DNA from: Hyphomonadaceae bacterium
GTDB lineage: Bacteria; Pseudomonadota; Alphaproteobacteria; Caulobacterales; Hyphomonadaceae
Length of the DNA stretch: 64,000 nucleotides
Assembly: GCA_024743315.1 (NCBI GenBank)
Contig: JANSWU010000006.1
Coordinates: 186,001 to 250,000 of the forward strand
Direction: 5' to 3'
Positions 6,834 through 13,562 of the stretch are shown here, one piece after another. Within the stretch, counting starts at the first letter, position 1. Every line of letters begins with the position of its first letter. The notes beneath the pieces are model-generated. The model had not been told where the DNA came from. It ran no database searches and was given only the letters and a program-made list of their open reading frames with translations. Both the position numbers and the translations under genes were made by a program.

Positions 6834-9065
6834 TTACCGCATCTGCACGACATAACGGACATTTCCGGAAGCGCTTTGCCAGACCGCTGCCTTGGAGTTC
6901 GCGAATGAGAGCTGGGCGCCAGCGTCGTTGCGGTAAACGGCTTCGCTCACTTTATTGTAGACAACCGCTTTGCCCGAAGTTGAGCTTCGCATCAGGATGA
7001 AACCGTTCCCAGATTTTATGGTGTATGGAACGATGCCGCCATCGGTTTTCATTTCCCAATTTCCGTCGAAGGACCGGCTCCTATCCGCTTGCGCACGTGT
7101 CTCGGATTGATTGACTGAGACTTTCTCACGCGCCGTGTGCGTCGCATTCGAAGATATGGTTCCGTCATCATATGGCGCTTCGTCAGCGTCCTTATCGACA
7201 CCCGGCATGATGAGTTTCAAACCGCGATCACAGTTTCGATCCTCGTCCATGTATTTGAGCGTGCGAAAATTCTGACGGAAACAGATGCGTTCTTGTACAT
7301 CACCATTTGAAACGCGCTTATAGTCGCGCTTGTCCGACCATGTATCGCGTTCGAACTTTACGCCGCTTTGTGCGGATCCGTTCTTATAGAGATCGACGAT
7401 GATGTGCTCCTTAGTGCGCTCTGTGACTGTGATTGCCACACCATTCGACACGCGGGCATCGTCATCATCGACTTCGTACCAATTTCCGATCGCACACCCC
7501 ATTTCATAGTCACAGACCTGATTGGTTGTTGCGCGCACATATTCTGGCCCGATCCCCTCGCCAACAACACCGGTGACCGTCAGGGTCATGCCCGAATAAT
7601 CGAAGTCCCAATTGCCTTTGCCATCCATGTCGGTGTCTTTGCGGTTATACCAAAGCCCAATCGCAATCGCAGGTTTGACCGGCACTCCCTTAATTTTGGC
7701 GGTCGGGATCTTGATGTTGCTGTACTCGAGCGCGTTAGACAGCGTGATGAGATCCATGACATCGAAGGTCCAACCATGCACCTTTCCACGAAGCTGATTA
7801 ACCTCGCTCTGCCACATGCCAAGTGTCACGCCCGCTTCCGCATTGGCTTGGAGGCCATAAGAGATCGCGCCGCCCGAATACCATTTTGAGTCATTTCCCG
7901 CCCCCGGCGTCGATTGGCAGCGGAACCCTGCTCCAACCTCTCCAGAGACGCCGATGACGAGCTGTGCGCCGCCAACAAGCCCTACCGTGTAGGACTGATG
8001 GTTACGCCCAACGCAGCTGACGCCCGGTGGGGGTGGCGGGCTATCCTCATCGCTATCCTCCAAGGACCGTGCATAGGCCTCGTCTTCGCGGAGCGATACA
8101 GCGCTGTTAATTAGAGATTGTACTGTTTCGGCCCCCATAGCCTCGAAATCGGCTATGACTTGCGCTTTTAGAGCAGCCTTCTCGGTCATTTTGCATTGGC
8201 CTGAAACGGTCCATTGCAAGCCGTCCTGACAAGCCTTGCCTTTATCCGTCACCCGGCAAGCGCCGGTTTCGACCGTGCCGCAGGGTCTGCAATAGCCATC
8301 GCGCTTGGTCGTCCACTCTTCGCACTGGCGACCAACTTCGATTGCCGGACACGCACGCTGATCGAGTCTGCCGCATGGTTTGCAGTAACCATCAAACGTC
8401 CCCAGGCCACTCTCGCAAACCGTACCTGAAGCCAGGACAGGGCATGCTCGCTCATCTTCACCGCCGCAGGGGTGACATGTCCCGCTATAGTTTTGCAATT
8501 CGCCTTTGCACTGAGCGCCAGCTTTCAGTGCGCGGCAGGCTTTTTGACCTTCTCCGCCACAGCTCCGGCAAATATTGCTGCTATCTGGCTCATATTCACC
8601 TCGGCATGGGTAGCCAAATTCGAGCTTGGGACACGCCTTCTGGTTGGCACCCCCACAGGCATGACAAACGCCGTTCTTGGTCACGAGTCCATTGCCACAA
8701 CCTGACGGAATACGGCCGATCTCACAGGCTGGTTGCCCGTTCGCTTTGCCACATGGCTTGCAATACCCTCGCAGCGGCGCATAGCCTTTCCCGCAGCGAA
8801 ACCCGATGCGGGATGCGGGCCAGGCTTTCTTGTTCGGTTGCCCCCAATTCCTACAATACTTTTTGTACTTTTTCAGATTTCCGGAACACTGGGGCCCCGA
8901 CTTCCAGGCCGCACAGGCTTTTTCATCTTTGCCCCCACACCCGGCGGATGCCGTGCCGTTGCCAATCCAGAAAACAGCCAGACAAAGGAAAGAAATTTTA
9001 AGTAAGACGGCAATCTGAGTTGAAACTCTGAACATGGAATGGGTCCCCATAATGCAATAATTCAT
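6834..9065 (-). CDS. Large secreted protein with eight four-cysteine repeats
   Basis: A 743-residue protein with a signal peptide (hydrophobic run FLCLAVFWIGNG, cleavage near TASA). Residues about 43-290 contain eight units of roughly 30 residues following CGG-x-x-QKAC-P-x-x-x-x-G-x-x-C-x-G-x-L, ending in G-x-C. Unit 2 has Trp at both of the first two cysteine positions (NWGQPNKKAWPAS). A linker with a run of prolines and acidic residues (about 340-350) leads to a beta-rich, glycine-rich part (350-560) and a C-terminal domain ending in VRYVVQMR. The repeat resembles the GQRPC/ERIPSC units of other proteobacterial secreted proteins. It ends 11 bases past the regulator gene, on the opposite strand. 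ATGs at 9047 and 9035 are also possible starts. Function unknown. Confidence 0.72.
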   Translation of the reverse strand: MNYCIMGTHSMFRVSTQIAVLLKISFLCLAVFWIGNGTASAGCGGKDEKACAAWKSGPQCSGNLKKYKKYCRNWGQPNKKAWPASRIGFRCGKGYAPLRGYCKPCGKANGQPACEIGRIPSGCGNGLVTKNGVCHACGGANQKACPKLEFGYPCRGEYEPDSSNICRSCGGEGQKACRALKAGAQCKGELQNYSGTCHPCGGEDERACPVLASGTVCESGLGTFDGYCKPCGRLDQRACPAIEVGRQCEEWTTKRDGYCRPCGTVETGACRVTDKGKACQDGLQWTVSGQCKMTEKAALKAQVIADFEAMGAETVQSLINSAVSLREDEAYARSLEDSDEDSPPPPPGVSCVGRNHQSYTVGLVGGAQLVIGVSGEVGAGFRCQSTPGAGNDSKWYSGGAISYGLQANAEAGVTLGMWQSEVNQLRGKVHGWTFDVMDLITLSNALEYSNIKIPTAKIKGVPVKPAIAIGLWYNRKDTDMDGKGNWDFDYSGMTLTVTGVVGEGIGPEYVRATTNQVCDYEMGCAIGNWYEVDDDDARVSNGVAITVTERTKEHIIVDLYKNGSAQSGVKFERDTWSDKRDYKRVSNGDVQERICFRQNFRTLKYMDEDRNCDRGLKLIMPGVDKDADEAPYDDGTISSNATHTAREKVSVNQSETRAQADRSRSFDGNWEMKTDGGIVPYTIKSGNGFILMRSSTSGKAVVYNKVSEAVYRNDAGAQLSFANSKAAVWQSASGNVRYVVQMR

Positions 9066-9096
9066 GCTGATGATCGCAGATCCTCAAAGGCACGGT

Positions 9097-9114
9097 ATGG
9101 GGGCTGATACCCAT
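9097..9114. promoter_or_regulatory. 18-bp near-palindrome, copy B
   Basis: ATGGGGGCTGATACCCAT lies 31 bases upstream of the ATG of the cysteine-repeat protein. Reverse-complemented it reads ATGGGTATCAGCCCCCAT, which agrees with copy C at 14 of 18 positions or more. See copy A for the shared arrangement. Confidence 0.55.
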
Positions 9115-9235
9115 TTTTAATTTTGCAGGGGCAAGCCACATCGTTCTGTCTCTAAGTCGAGAAACCGGGTGGTAAAGCTCGCTTTGTACACGAAAGTCTC
9201 GGGTTTTATTGGCTCAACAGGGCTGAGCCTATCGA

Positions 9236-9253
9236 TTGGGTAGTAGCCCCCAT
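9236..9253. promoter_or_regulatory. 18-bp near-palindrome, copy C
   Basis: TTGGGTAGTAGCCCCCAT lies 63 bases upstream of the plus-strand secreted protein at 9317. With copy B it brackets the 250-bp divergent promoter region, each copy near one gene. Confidence 0.55.
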
Positions 9254-9316
9254 GTACCGGGGCTCGCCACGCCATAGTCTCACCTCAAACGATCATGCTT
9301 TGAGGGAGACATACAA

Positions 9317-9901
9317 ATGAGCGTTAAATCAGATTCGATTTCAAGACTTCTAACGGGCATTGCAGCCTTTAGCTTACTCGGCAGCGCTGGATGTGCCGGC
9401 ACCGAAGCACTTGCCGCAGGTCCGATGGGAGATGCGTTCGCGGCAGCCGCCGGCATTCCGCAAATGGATGCATTCTTACAATATGAAACTCAGGTGCCGC
9501 CCGGAGAAGCGCTTCCCATTGACGGGGATTATACCATCTCCACGCTGGGTAAGCGCATTCGGATAGATCGCGGGCGAGGTTATGCGTTGGACCCTTGGAC
9601 CCATGCAATGACGTTGAAGATCCGACCCAATATGGTGGTGTCCAAGGATTTTCGGCAAATCAGCGCAACTGAATATACCAGCCAGGACCTGCCGCTGCTG
9701 GGAACGGCGACAATGAAGGTCCAGCCCGATGGGCGCATCGCAGTAAATGTCGCGAGCATTCCTCCCTACAGTTATTTCCTTATACCGGTTGAGGGCAGCG
9801 TCTCGCCGGCACCTCAGCCGGACGAGCCACCAACCATCGATGAAGATTGTGAGAACCTAGATATCGATGCTGAAACTGGCGAACTCGTTTGCATTGACTA
9901 A
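9317..9901 (+). CDS. Exported hypothetical protein, possible lipoprotein, 194 aa
   Basis: The N-terminus has a hydrophobic signal (SRLLTGIAAFSLLGSAGC). Cys26 after LGSAG could be lipidated, though Ser at -3 is not the usual lipobox residue. The mature part has a beta-rich region (PIDGDYTISTLGKRIRIDRG, then a TMKVQPDGRIAVNV segment) and an acidic, proline-rich tail with two cysteines near the C-terminus. GGGAG lies nine bases before the ATG. It diverges from the cysteine-repeat protein, and both have a copy of the 18-bp palindrome nearby, which suggests co-regulation. I do not recognise the family. Confidence 0.65.
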   Translation: MSVKSDSISRLLTGIAAFSLLGSAGCAGTEALAAGPMGDAFAAAAGIPQMDAFLQYETQVPPGEALPIDGDYTISTLGKRIRIDRGRGYALDPWTHAMTLKIRPNMVVSKDFRQISATEYTSQDLPLLGTATMKVQPDGRIAVNVASIPPYSYFLIPVEGSVSPAPQPDEPPTIDEDCENLDIDAETGELVCID

Positions 9902-10062
9902 CAGGCGGCTGCGTCACGCCCATGTCGCCAAATCACCTCTTGTTAGAGCGCGGGTTTGAGAGGGATCATTTTGGATATGATCGATAAAAGGCTCCCTCGC
10001 ATTCAAATAGCGCCCAGCGTCCATTTTAGGGCGTTTCCCGCCTCTAGCTCAGAGGCCGATGT

Positions 10063-10119
10063 GGGGCGAGTTTAGGACGCTGAACTGACGACTCCTTTCG
10101 GCGTCGAAGCGGAAGTTCC
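10063..10119. repeat. Dispersed intergenic repeat, copy 3
   Basis: It shares the 21-bp core with copy 1 (GGGGCGAGTTTAGGACGCTGA) and has a matching downstream element, GGCGTCGAAGCGGA. It lies between the 9317 gene and the membrane protein at 10165. The rest of 9902-10164 shows no gene. Confidence 0.6.
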
Positions 10120-10164
10120 TTTCTCCGAGATTCGAGCTATGGTTGGGTCAGGGAGACGCGTACC

Positions 10165-10710
10165 ATGACACTCGAAGCAATCTATTATATCGGCCAGACC
10201 GTGGCCGTGGTCGCCATTTTGGCCTCTCTTGGGGCGATATGGCTGCAGATGCGCCAAGGCCACAAGATCGCACGTGCGGAAGCGTCGAACCAGTTTCGCC
10301 TAGCCTATCAAAATCTGACCTTGCGCATGGTCGATGATAAGGAGCTTAGCCACGGATTTAATGTGCTCGTAGTCCAACGCGGCCGTCTTGATGACGAAGT
10401 CACTCTGAACCGAATGATGGGATGGTTCGGTGCTTACTCAAACCTATATCATGACGCCGTAGATGCGAACGCAAAGGGGTTGCTCGACGATTGGCTATTT
10501 TTTGAGATTGAGAACGCATGGGCGCAATACTTGACGATACCTGTGGTTTGGAAGTGGCAGCTGAGAATTGTGGGCATGCGCCCGTCGACGGAGTTGTCTC
10601 GAGACGTTGTCGCAAACTGGGCCAAGCTTCGAGAACAGGCGCTTGCTAAGATGAGCGAACAAACCGGGTGGGCTTTGAAAGGCCAGAGGCTGTCTCAGGA
10701 AACGCCTTAG
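10165..10710 (+). CDS. Hypothetical protein with one N-terminal membrane helix, 181 aa
   Basis: The protein opens with a membrane helix (residues 5-27: IYYIGQTVAVVAILASLGAI) followed by a basic, cytoplasmic-type stretch, MRQGHKIARAEA. The rest is helical and tryptophan-rich (WFGAYSNLYHD, WAQYLTIPVVWKWQ). Many alphaproteobacteria encode proteins of this shape with the opening GQxxAVVAIxxSLxxxxxQMRQ and no known role. GGGAG lies nine bases before the ATG. It sits alone between a dispersed repeat and a 14-bp palindrome, in the accessory part of the window. Confidence 0.65.
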   Translation: MTLEAIYYIGQTVAVVAILASLGAIWLQMRQGHKIARAEASNQFRLAYQNLTLRMVDDKELSHGFNVLVVQRGRLDDEVTLNRMMGWFGAYSNLYHDAVDANAKGLLDDWLFFEIENAWAQYLTIPVVWKWQLRIVGMRPSTELSRDVVANWAKLREQALAKMSEQTGWALKGQRLSQETP

Positions 10711-10794
10711 CGGCTATGGCACCTCCGCTCGCTCGTGTCCGCCTTTGCGCCCGCTGCAGTCTAGACCAAACACTTCGTTTAAGTCCGCTTTAGG

Positions 10795-10808
10795 GCGACT
10801 TAAGTCGC
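10795..10808. repeat. 14-bp perfect palindrome GCGACTTAAGTCGC
   Basis: A perfect dyad just after AGTCCGCTTTAGG, in the gap between the membrane-protein gene and the convergent restriction gene. The sequence around it is a degenerate form of the dispersed repeat. It could also serve as a weak transcription stop. Confidence 0.4.
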
Positions 10809-10921
10809 TTATCCCATCATGGCCTTAGCAAGTGGAGCGATCACAATTCGGTCTGATCCAAGCATCGTTCCCGCGCCCCAACCAAAACCTACAAATACCC
10901 GATCCGGTTCTTACAGACCGC

Positions 10922-12106
10922 TCAGCCCGCCAACCTCAAAACTTCTTCCGGTTCTGTACATCCATTACGGTTAAGGATCTCCGCGATATCTCTACCCGAA
11001 ATGAAAATGATTGGATGACGATCGGTCCGAACTTCCTCGTACGCTTGGCGAGCGACGACTGAGGTTGTCACCAATACGCCAAACTGCCGGTGACGGATCC
11101 TGGAGATCAATCGCGCGACCTCTTTCACGCCAACGGTGTTAGTCTTCTTTCCGTTGAAGCCGGGTTGGTAGCATTTCGCTTCGAGCGCGAATTCTGCGTA
11201 CACTGGATCGTCTTTTAAACCGAGTTGATAACGCCCGATTGCATCGCGCCCACCGTCAACGCTCCCGCGCGTGACTTCGTCGACAATCACCCGCGGATCA
11301 GTCATCTGATAGAGCTTTGCGGCGAATGCCTCAAACTCTATTGGCGCATCCGCGAAACGCTCCCAAACTGTTTGCAATATGGCACGCTTGATCGGCGTAT
11401 CGGGCATCTGCTCCTCCGTCGTGCGTATTTCAGTCGTTTGTTCGGCCGCGAGCAAATCATACTGCCCATTCTCCACCCAGGCTCGCCACGCAGACGGACA
11501 AGCTGCGGATAAAGGGTTCCCATCAGCTAAGTCGCGCAGCCACTGACGCGACACGACGGGCGCATCTAAAACGGAGAACATGGCGCGGTAATTTTGAAAT
11601 CTCTGGCCGGTCGCAGCCTTCCAAACAGCAACCAAGTCGTTGGTCGCCGGCAATCCTGGATACCCAGGCGCCGCAAGACCACGAAACTGAAACGATCGCG
11701 ATGAAACCGCAGTCCGCGCACTTTCGAATATCAGAAATGGCGCAATGTCATGCCGCCGGTGCGGTTGAGCGTGCAATTGTTCAAAGGTTTGCTGAAGGAG
11801 CTTATTGCCGCCTTTCTGGGTATCGTGCAGTTCATGGCCAGGCTTTCGGTTGTCACCATAATAGACGAACTCGCCGGTACTGGGATCCAGTGTGTCAGGC
11901 CAGTCCGGTTCGCGCCCGCTTGTAACAAGCGCGATGTATCGTTCACGACCAAGCCTTCCGGCGGTTCGAAATCCACCCATATTGCCGACGCCTGGAAGCA
12001 CGGCTCCAAGCGCCTCACCGGAAATCTGTCCGCCCTCCTGGCCTTCATAGACCGCATCAATCACAAGATCGGCGTTTGCCAATTCAGAATATGGAATGAT
12101 CCGCAT
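10922..12106 (-). CDS. Modification-dependent restriction endonuclease, AspBHI/MspJI-like
   Basis: A 394-residue protein with two domains. Residues 1-140 match the AspBHI-type N-terminal (SRA-like) module: LVIDAVYEG, GNMGGFR, TSGREPDWPDTLDPSTG and YYGDNRKPGHELHDT. Such modules read 5-methylcytosine or 5-hydroxymethylcytosine in DNA. Residues 235-394 form an Mrr-type nuclease with Asp288 (GGRDAIG), Glu309 and Lys311 (LEAKCY), a complete D-ExK site, and GVKEVARLISRIRHRQ. It should cut modified foreign DNA, for example phage DNA, and needs no methylase partner; none is present. GGGGA lies upstream of the ATG at 12106; a longer frame from 12169 has no such signal. It is the last gene before tRNA-Thr. 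Confidence 0.85.
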   Translation of the reverse strand: MRIIPYSELANADLVIDAVYEGQEGGQISGEALGAVLPGVGNMGGFRTAGRLGRERYIALVTSGREPDWPDTLDPSTGEFVYYGDNRKPGHELHDTQKGGNKLLQQTFEQLHAQPHRRHDIAPFLIFESARTAVSSRSFQFRGLAAPGYPGLPATNDLVAVWKAATGQRFQNYRAMFSVLDAPVVSRQWLRDLADGNPLSAACPSAWRAWVENGQYDLLAAEQTTEIRTTEEQMPDTPIKRAILQTVWERFADAPIEFEAFAAKLYQMTDPRVIVDEVTRGSVDGGRDAIGRYQLGLKDDPVYAEFALEAKCYQPGFNGKKTNTVGVKEVARLISRIRHRQFGVLVTTSVVARQAYEEVRTDRHPIIFISGRDIAEILNRNGCTEPEEVLRLAG

Positions 12107-12199
12107 AGTGTCCCCTGTTTGTGAGGAGCATGCATGCCCGGCCATTTCGCGCAAGTTGAATGCATTCACTCACGCGGTCGTACCGACACCCGGAACCAA

Positions 12200-12275
12200 T
12201 GGTGCCCCCACACGGACTCGAACCGCGGACCTACTGATTACAAATCAGTTGCTCTACCAGCTGAGCTATAGGGGC
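12200..12275 (-). tRNA. tRNA-Thr (anticodon TGT)
   Basis: The minus strand reads as a full cloverleaf. The acceptor stem GCCCCTA pairs with TGGGGGC, the D arm is AGCTCAGCTGGTAGAGC, the anticodon stem CTGAT/ATCAG encloses a loop with TGT, and the T arm has GGTTCGAATCC. The CCA end is encoded (12202-12200). The 3' end points toward the accessory region. Confidence 0.96.
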
Positions 12276-12419
12276 ACTGGCGCGTCATTTATATGCAGCC
12301 AAGGCAAAGCGCAAGGCGTCATCACAAGATCATGCAGTTGCCACATTTCACCCTGATCCGGGCATGATTTCGCCCCCGGCCACGCGTTTCATCATGGGCA
12401 AGCAAGATGGGAGCTGACC

Positions 12420-12872
12420 ATGATCAAAACACTTACCAGCCTCGCCGCAATCACCGCCTTCGGTGCGATCGCTCAAGCCCAACCCCTGCCCGCGCCCCCG
12501 ACCGCGAAATACACCCCGCCGGTCGAAGCCAATTGCGATGCGCAGGCTTTTGAAATCTATTTCTCGAAAGGCGACACAGCTCTGAATGCCGAATCGCTGG
12601 CGCTGCTCGAAGCCGCCAAAACCGAATTGGACGGCTGCATTGTCGGCCCGGTCTCGCTGTCCGCCAATGCCGATGATGCGAGCTCTACCGAGCGCGCCGA
12701 GCATCTCGCGATTGCGCGGCTAAACGCTGTTTCATCCGCTCTCGCGGACCGTGATCTGTCGGGAACCCAGATCAAAGCCAGTTTCGATCCGGATCGAAAC
12801 GCCACGCTGAACGAGCCGATGGGCCGCAAAGTCCAGGTTCGACTCTCAGCTTGGGCCCCGCATATCGGCTGA
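12420..12872 (+). CDS. Periplasmic OmpA-like protein, 150 aa
   Basis: A signal peptide (MIKTLTSLAAITAFGAIAQA) is followed by a proline-rich spacer and a reduced OmpA C-terminal-type domain: FEIYFSKGDTALNAESLALLEAAK, where the strand and helix order of OmpA domains is visible, then RAEHLAIARLNAVSSAL and a final RKVQVRLSAW. The peptidoglycan-binding Asp and Arg positions of true OmpA domains are only partly matched, so cell-wall binding is uncertain. An intrinsic terminator follows. The gene stands alone between tRNA-Thr and a DUF1761 gene. Confidence 0.7.
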   Translation: MIKTLTSLAAITAFGAIAQAQPLPAPPTAKYTPPVEANCDAQAFEIYFSKGDTALNAESLALLEAAKTELDGCIVGPVSLSANADDASSTERAEHLAIARLNAVSSALADRDLSGTQIKASFDPDRNATLNEPMGRKVQVRLSAWAPHIG

Positions 12873-12928
12873 AGCCACTACTGTTTCCTCCCAGATGCTC
12901 CATTCTCTCCCACCGGAGCATACAACTC

Positions 12929-12963
12929 GCCCCCGGATCGCTTTGCGCCGGGGGCTTTATTTT
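12929..12963 (+). terminator. Intrinsic terminator after the OmpA-like gene
   Basis: GCCCCCGG (12929-12936) pairs with CCGGGGGC (12948-12955) around an 11-base loop and is followed by TTTATTTT. It ends the plus-strand transcript before the convergent DUF1761 gene. Confidence 0.85.
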
Positions 12964-12984
12964 GTCTGAGTCTTGGGCCTTTTG

Positions 12985-13452
12985 CTAATCGAAGAAAGAC
13001 AAGACGGCACAGGCCGCGATGAAGGTCACGACGGTATGGCTGCCATCCACAAACAGCCCCATCACGGAGCCAAAAGGCGTGTAAATCATGTCATAGGCCA
13101 TTAGCGGCACACCGATCAGCAAGCTGATCCACAGGCCGAACAAAACCGCTGTGCCGAGCGTGGAAATATTCTTCTGTTTCATATGCCAGCCGAGGCCGAA
13201 GGTCAGGATCAGGGACAGACCAAAGCCCGCCAGCATAATCATCGGATTGGGTCCGGCATCGGCTTGCAGCGTTTGCAGCCCGTCGGCCGTCAACCATTGC
13301 ATGGTCGTCTTGGCCTCGTCGGTAAAGTACAATCCGTTGGCATTCATCCAGGGCTCTGAAAATAACAGCCCGTACCAAATGAACCCGATGAAAAACATTG
13401 CGAGCGCGCCGAACAGCACGCCGAGCGGATTAACCCCTGCAATTTTTGGCAT
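12985..13452 (-). CDS. DUF1761 family membrane protein
   Basis: A 155-residue protein with four hydrophobic segments, at about 8-30, 68-90, 97-117 and 132-152. The opening GVLFGALAMFFIGFIWYGLLFSEPW is typical of DUF1761, as is the HTVVTFIAACAVLSFF end. It is an inner-membrane protein of unknown function. The ribosome binding site AAGGAGG is six bases upstream of the ATG. It is divergent from metG. Confidence 0.8.
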   Translation of the reverse strand: MPKIAGVNPLGVLFGALAMFFIGFIWYGLLFSEPWMNANGLYFTDEAKTTMQWLTADGLQTLQADAGPNPMIMLAGFGLSLILTFGLGWHMKQKNISTLGTAVLFGLWISLLIGVPLMAYDMIYTPFGSVMGLFVDGSHTVVTFIAACAVLSFFD

Positions 13453-13562
13453 TCTTCCCTCCTTAAGGATGTTTCCTTTATCCCATCTCGCGATTAGACA
13501 GGCCGAACTTCTTGGGCCGACTCAGGCTAACGCTAGGTCAACTATCTAAGGGAACACATACC

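Noticed and set aside
8342-9001. 219-aa plus-strand ORF opposite the cysteine-repeat protein
   Set aside because: Shadow of the repeated minus-strand coding sequence; its peptides show no domain or signal.
6834-9065. CRISPR-like periodicity in the cysteine-repeat gene
   Set aside because: The roughly 90-bp periodicity comes from the protein repeats; the DNA units are not identical and no array or cas gene is seen in the window.
12096-12356. 86-aa plus-strand ORF across the tRNA-Thr
   Set aside because: It overlaps the tRNA cloverleaf and gives the typical false peptide read opposite a tRNA.
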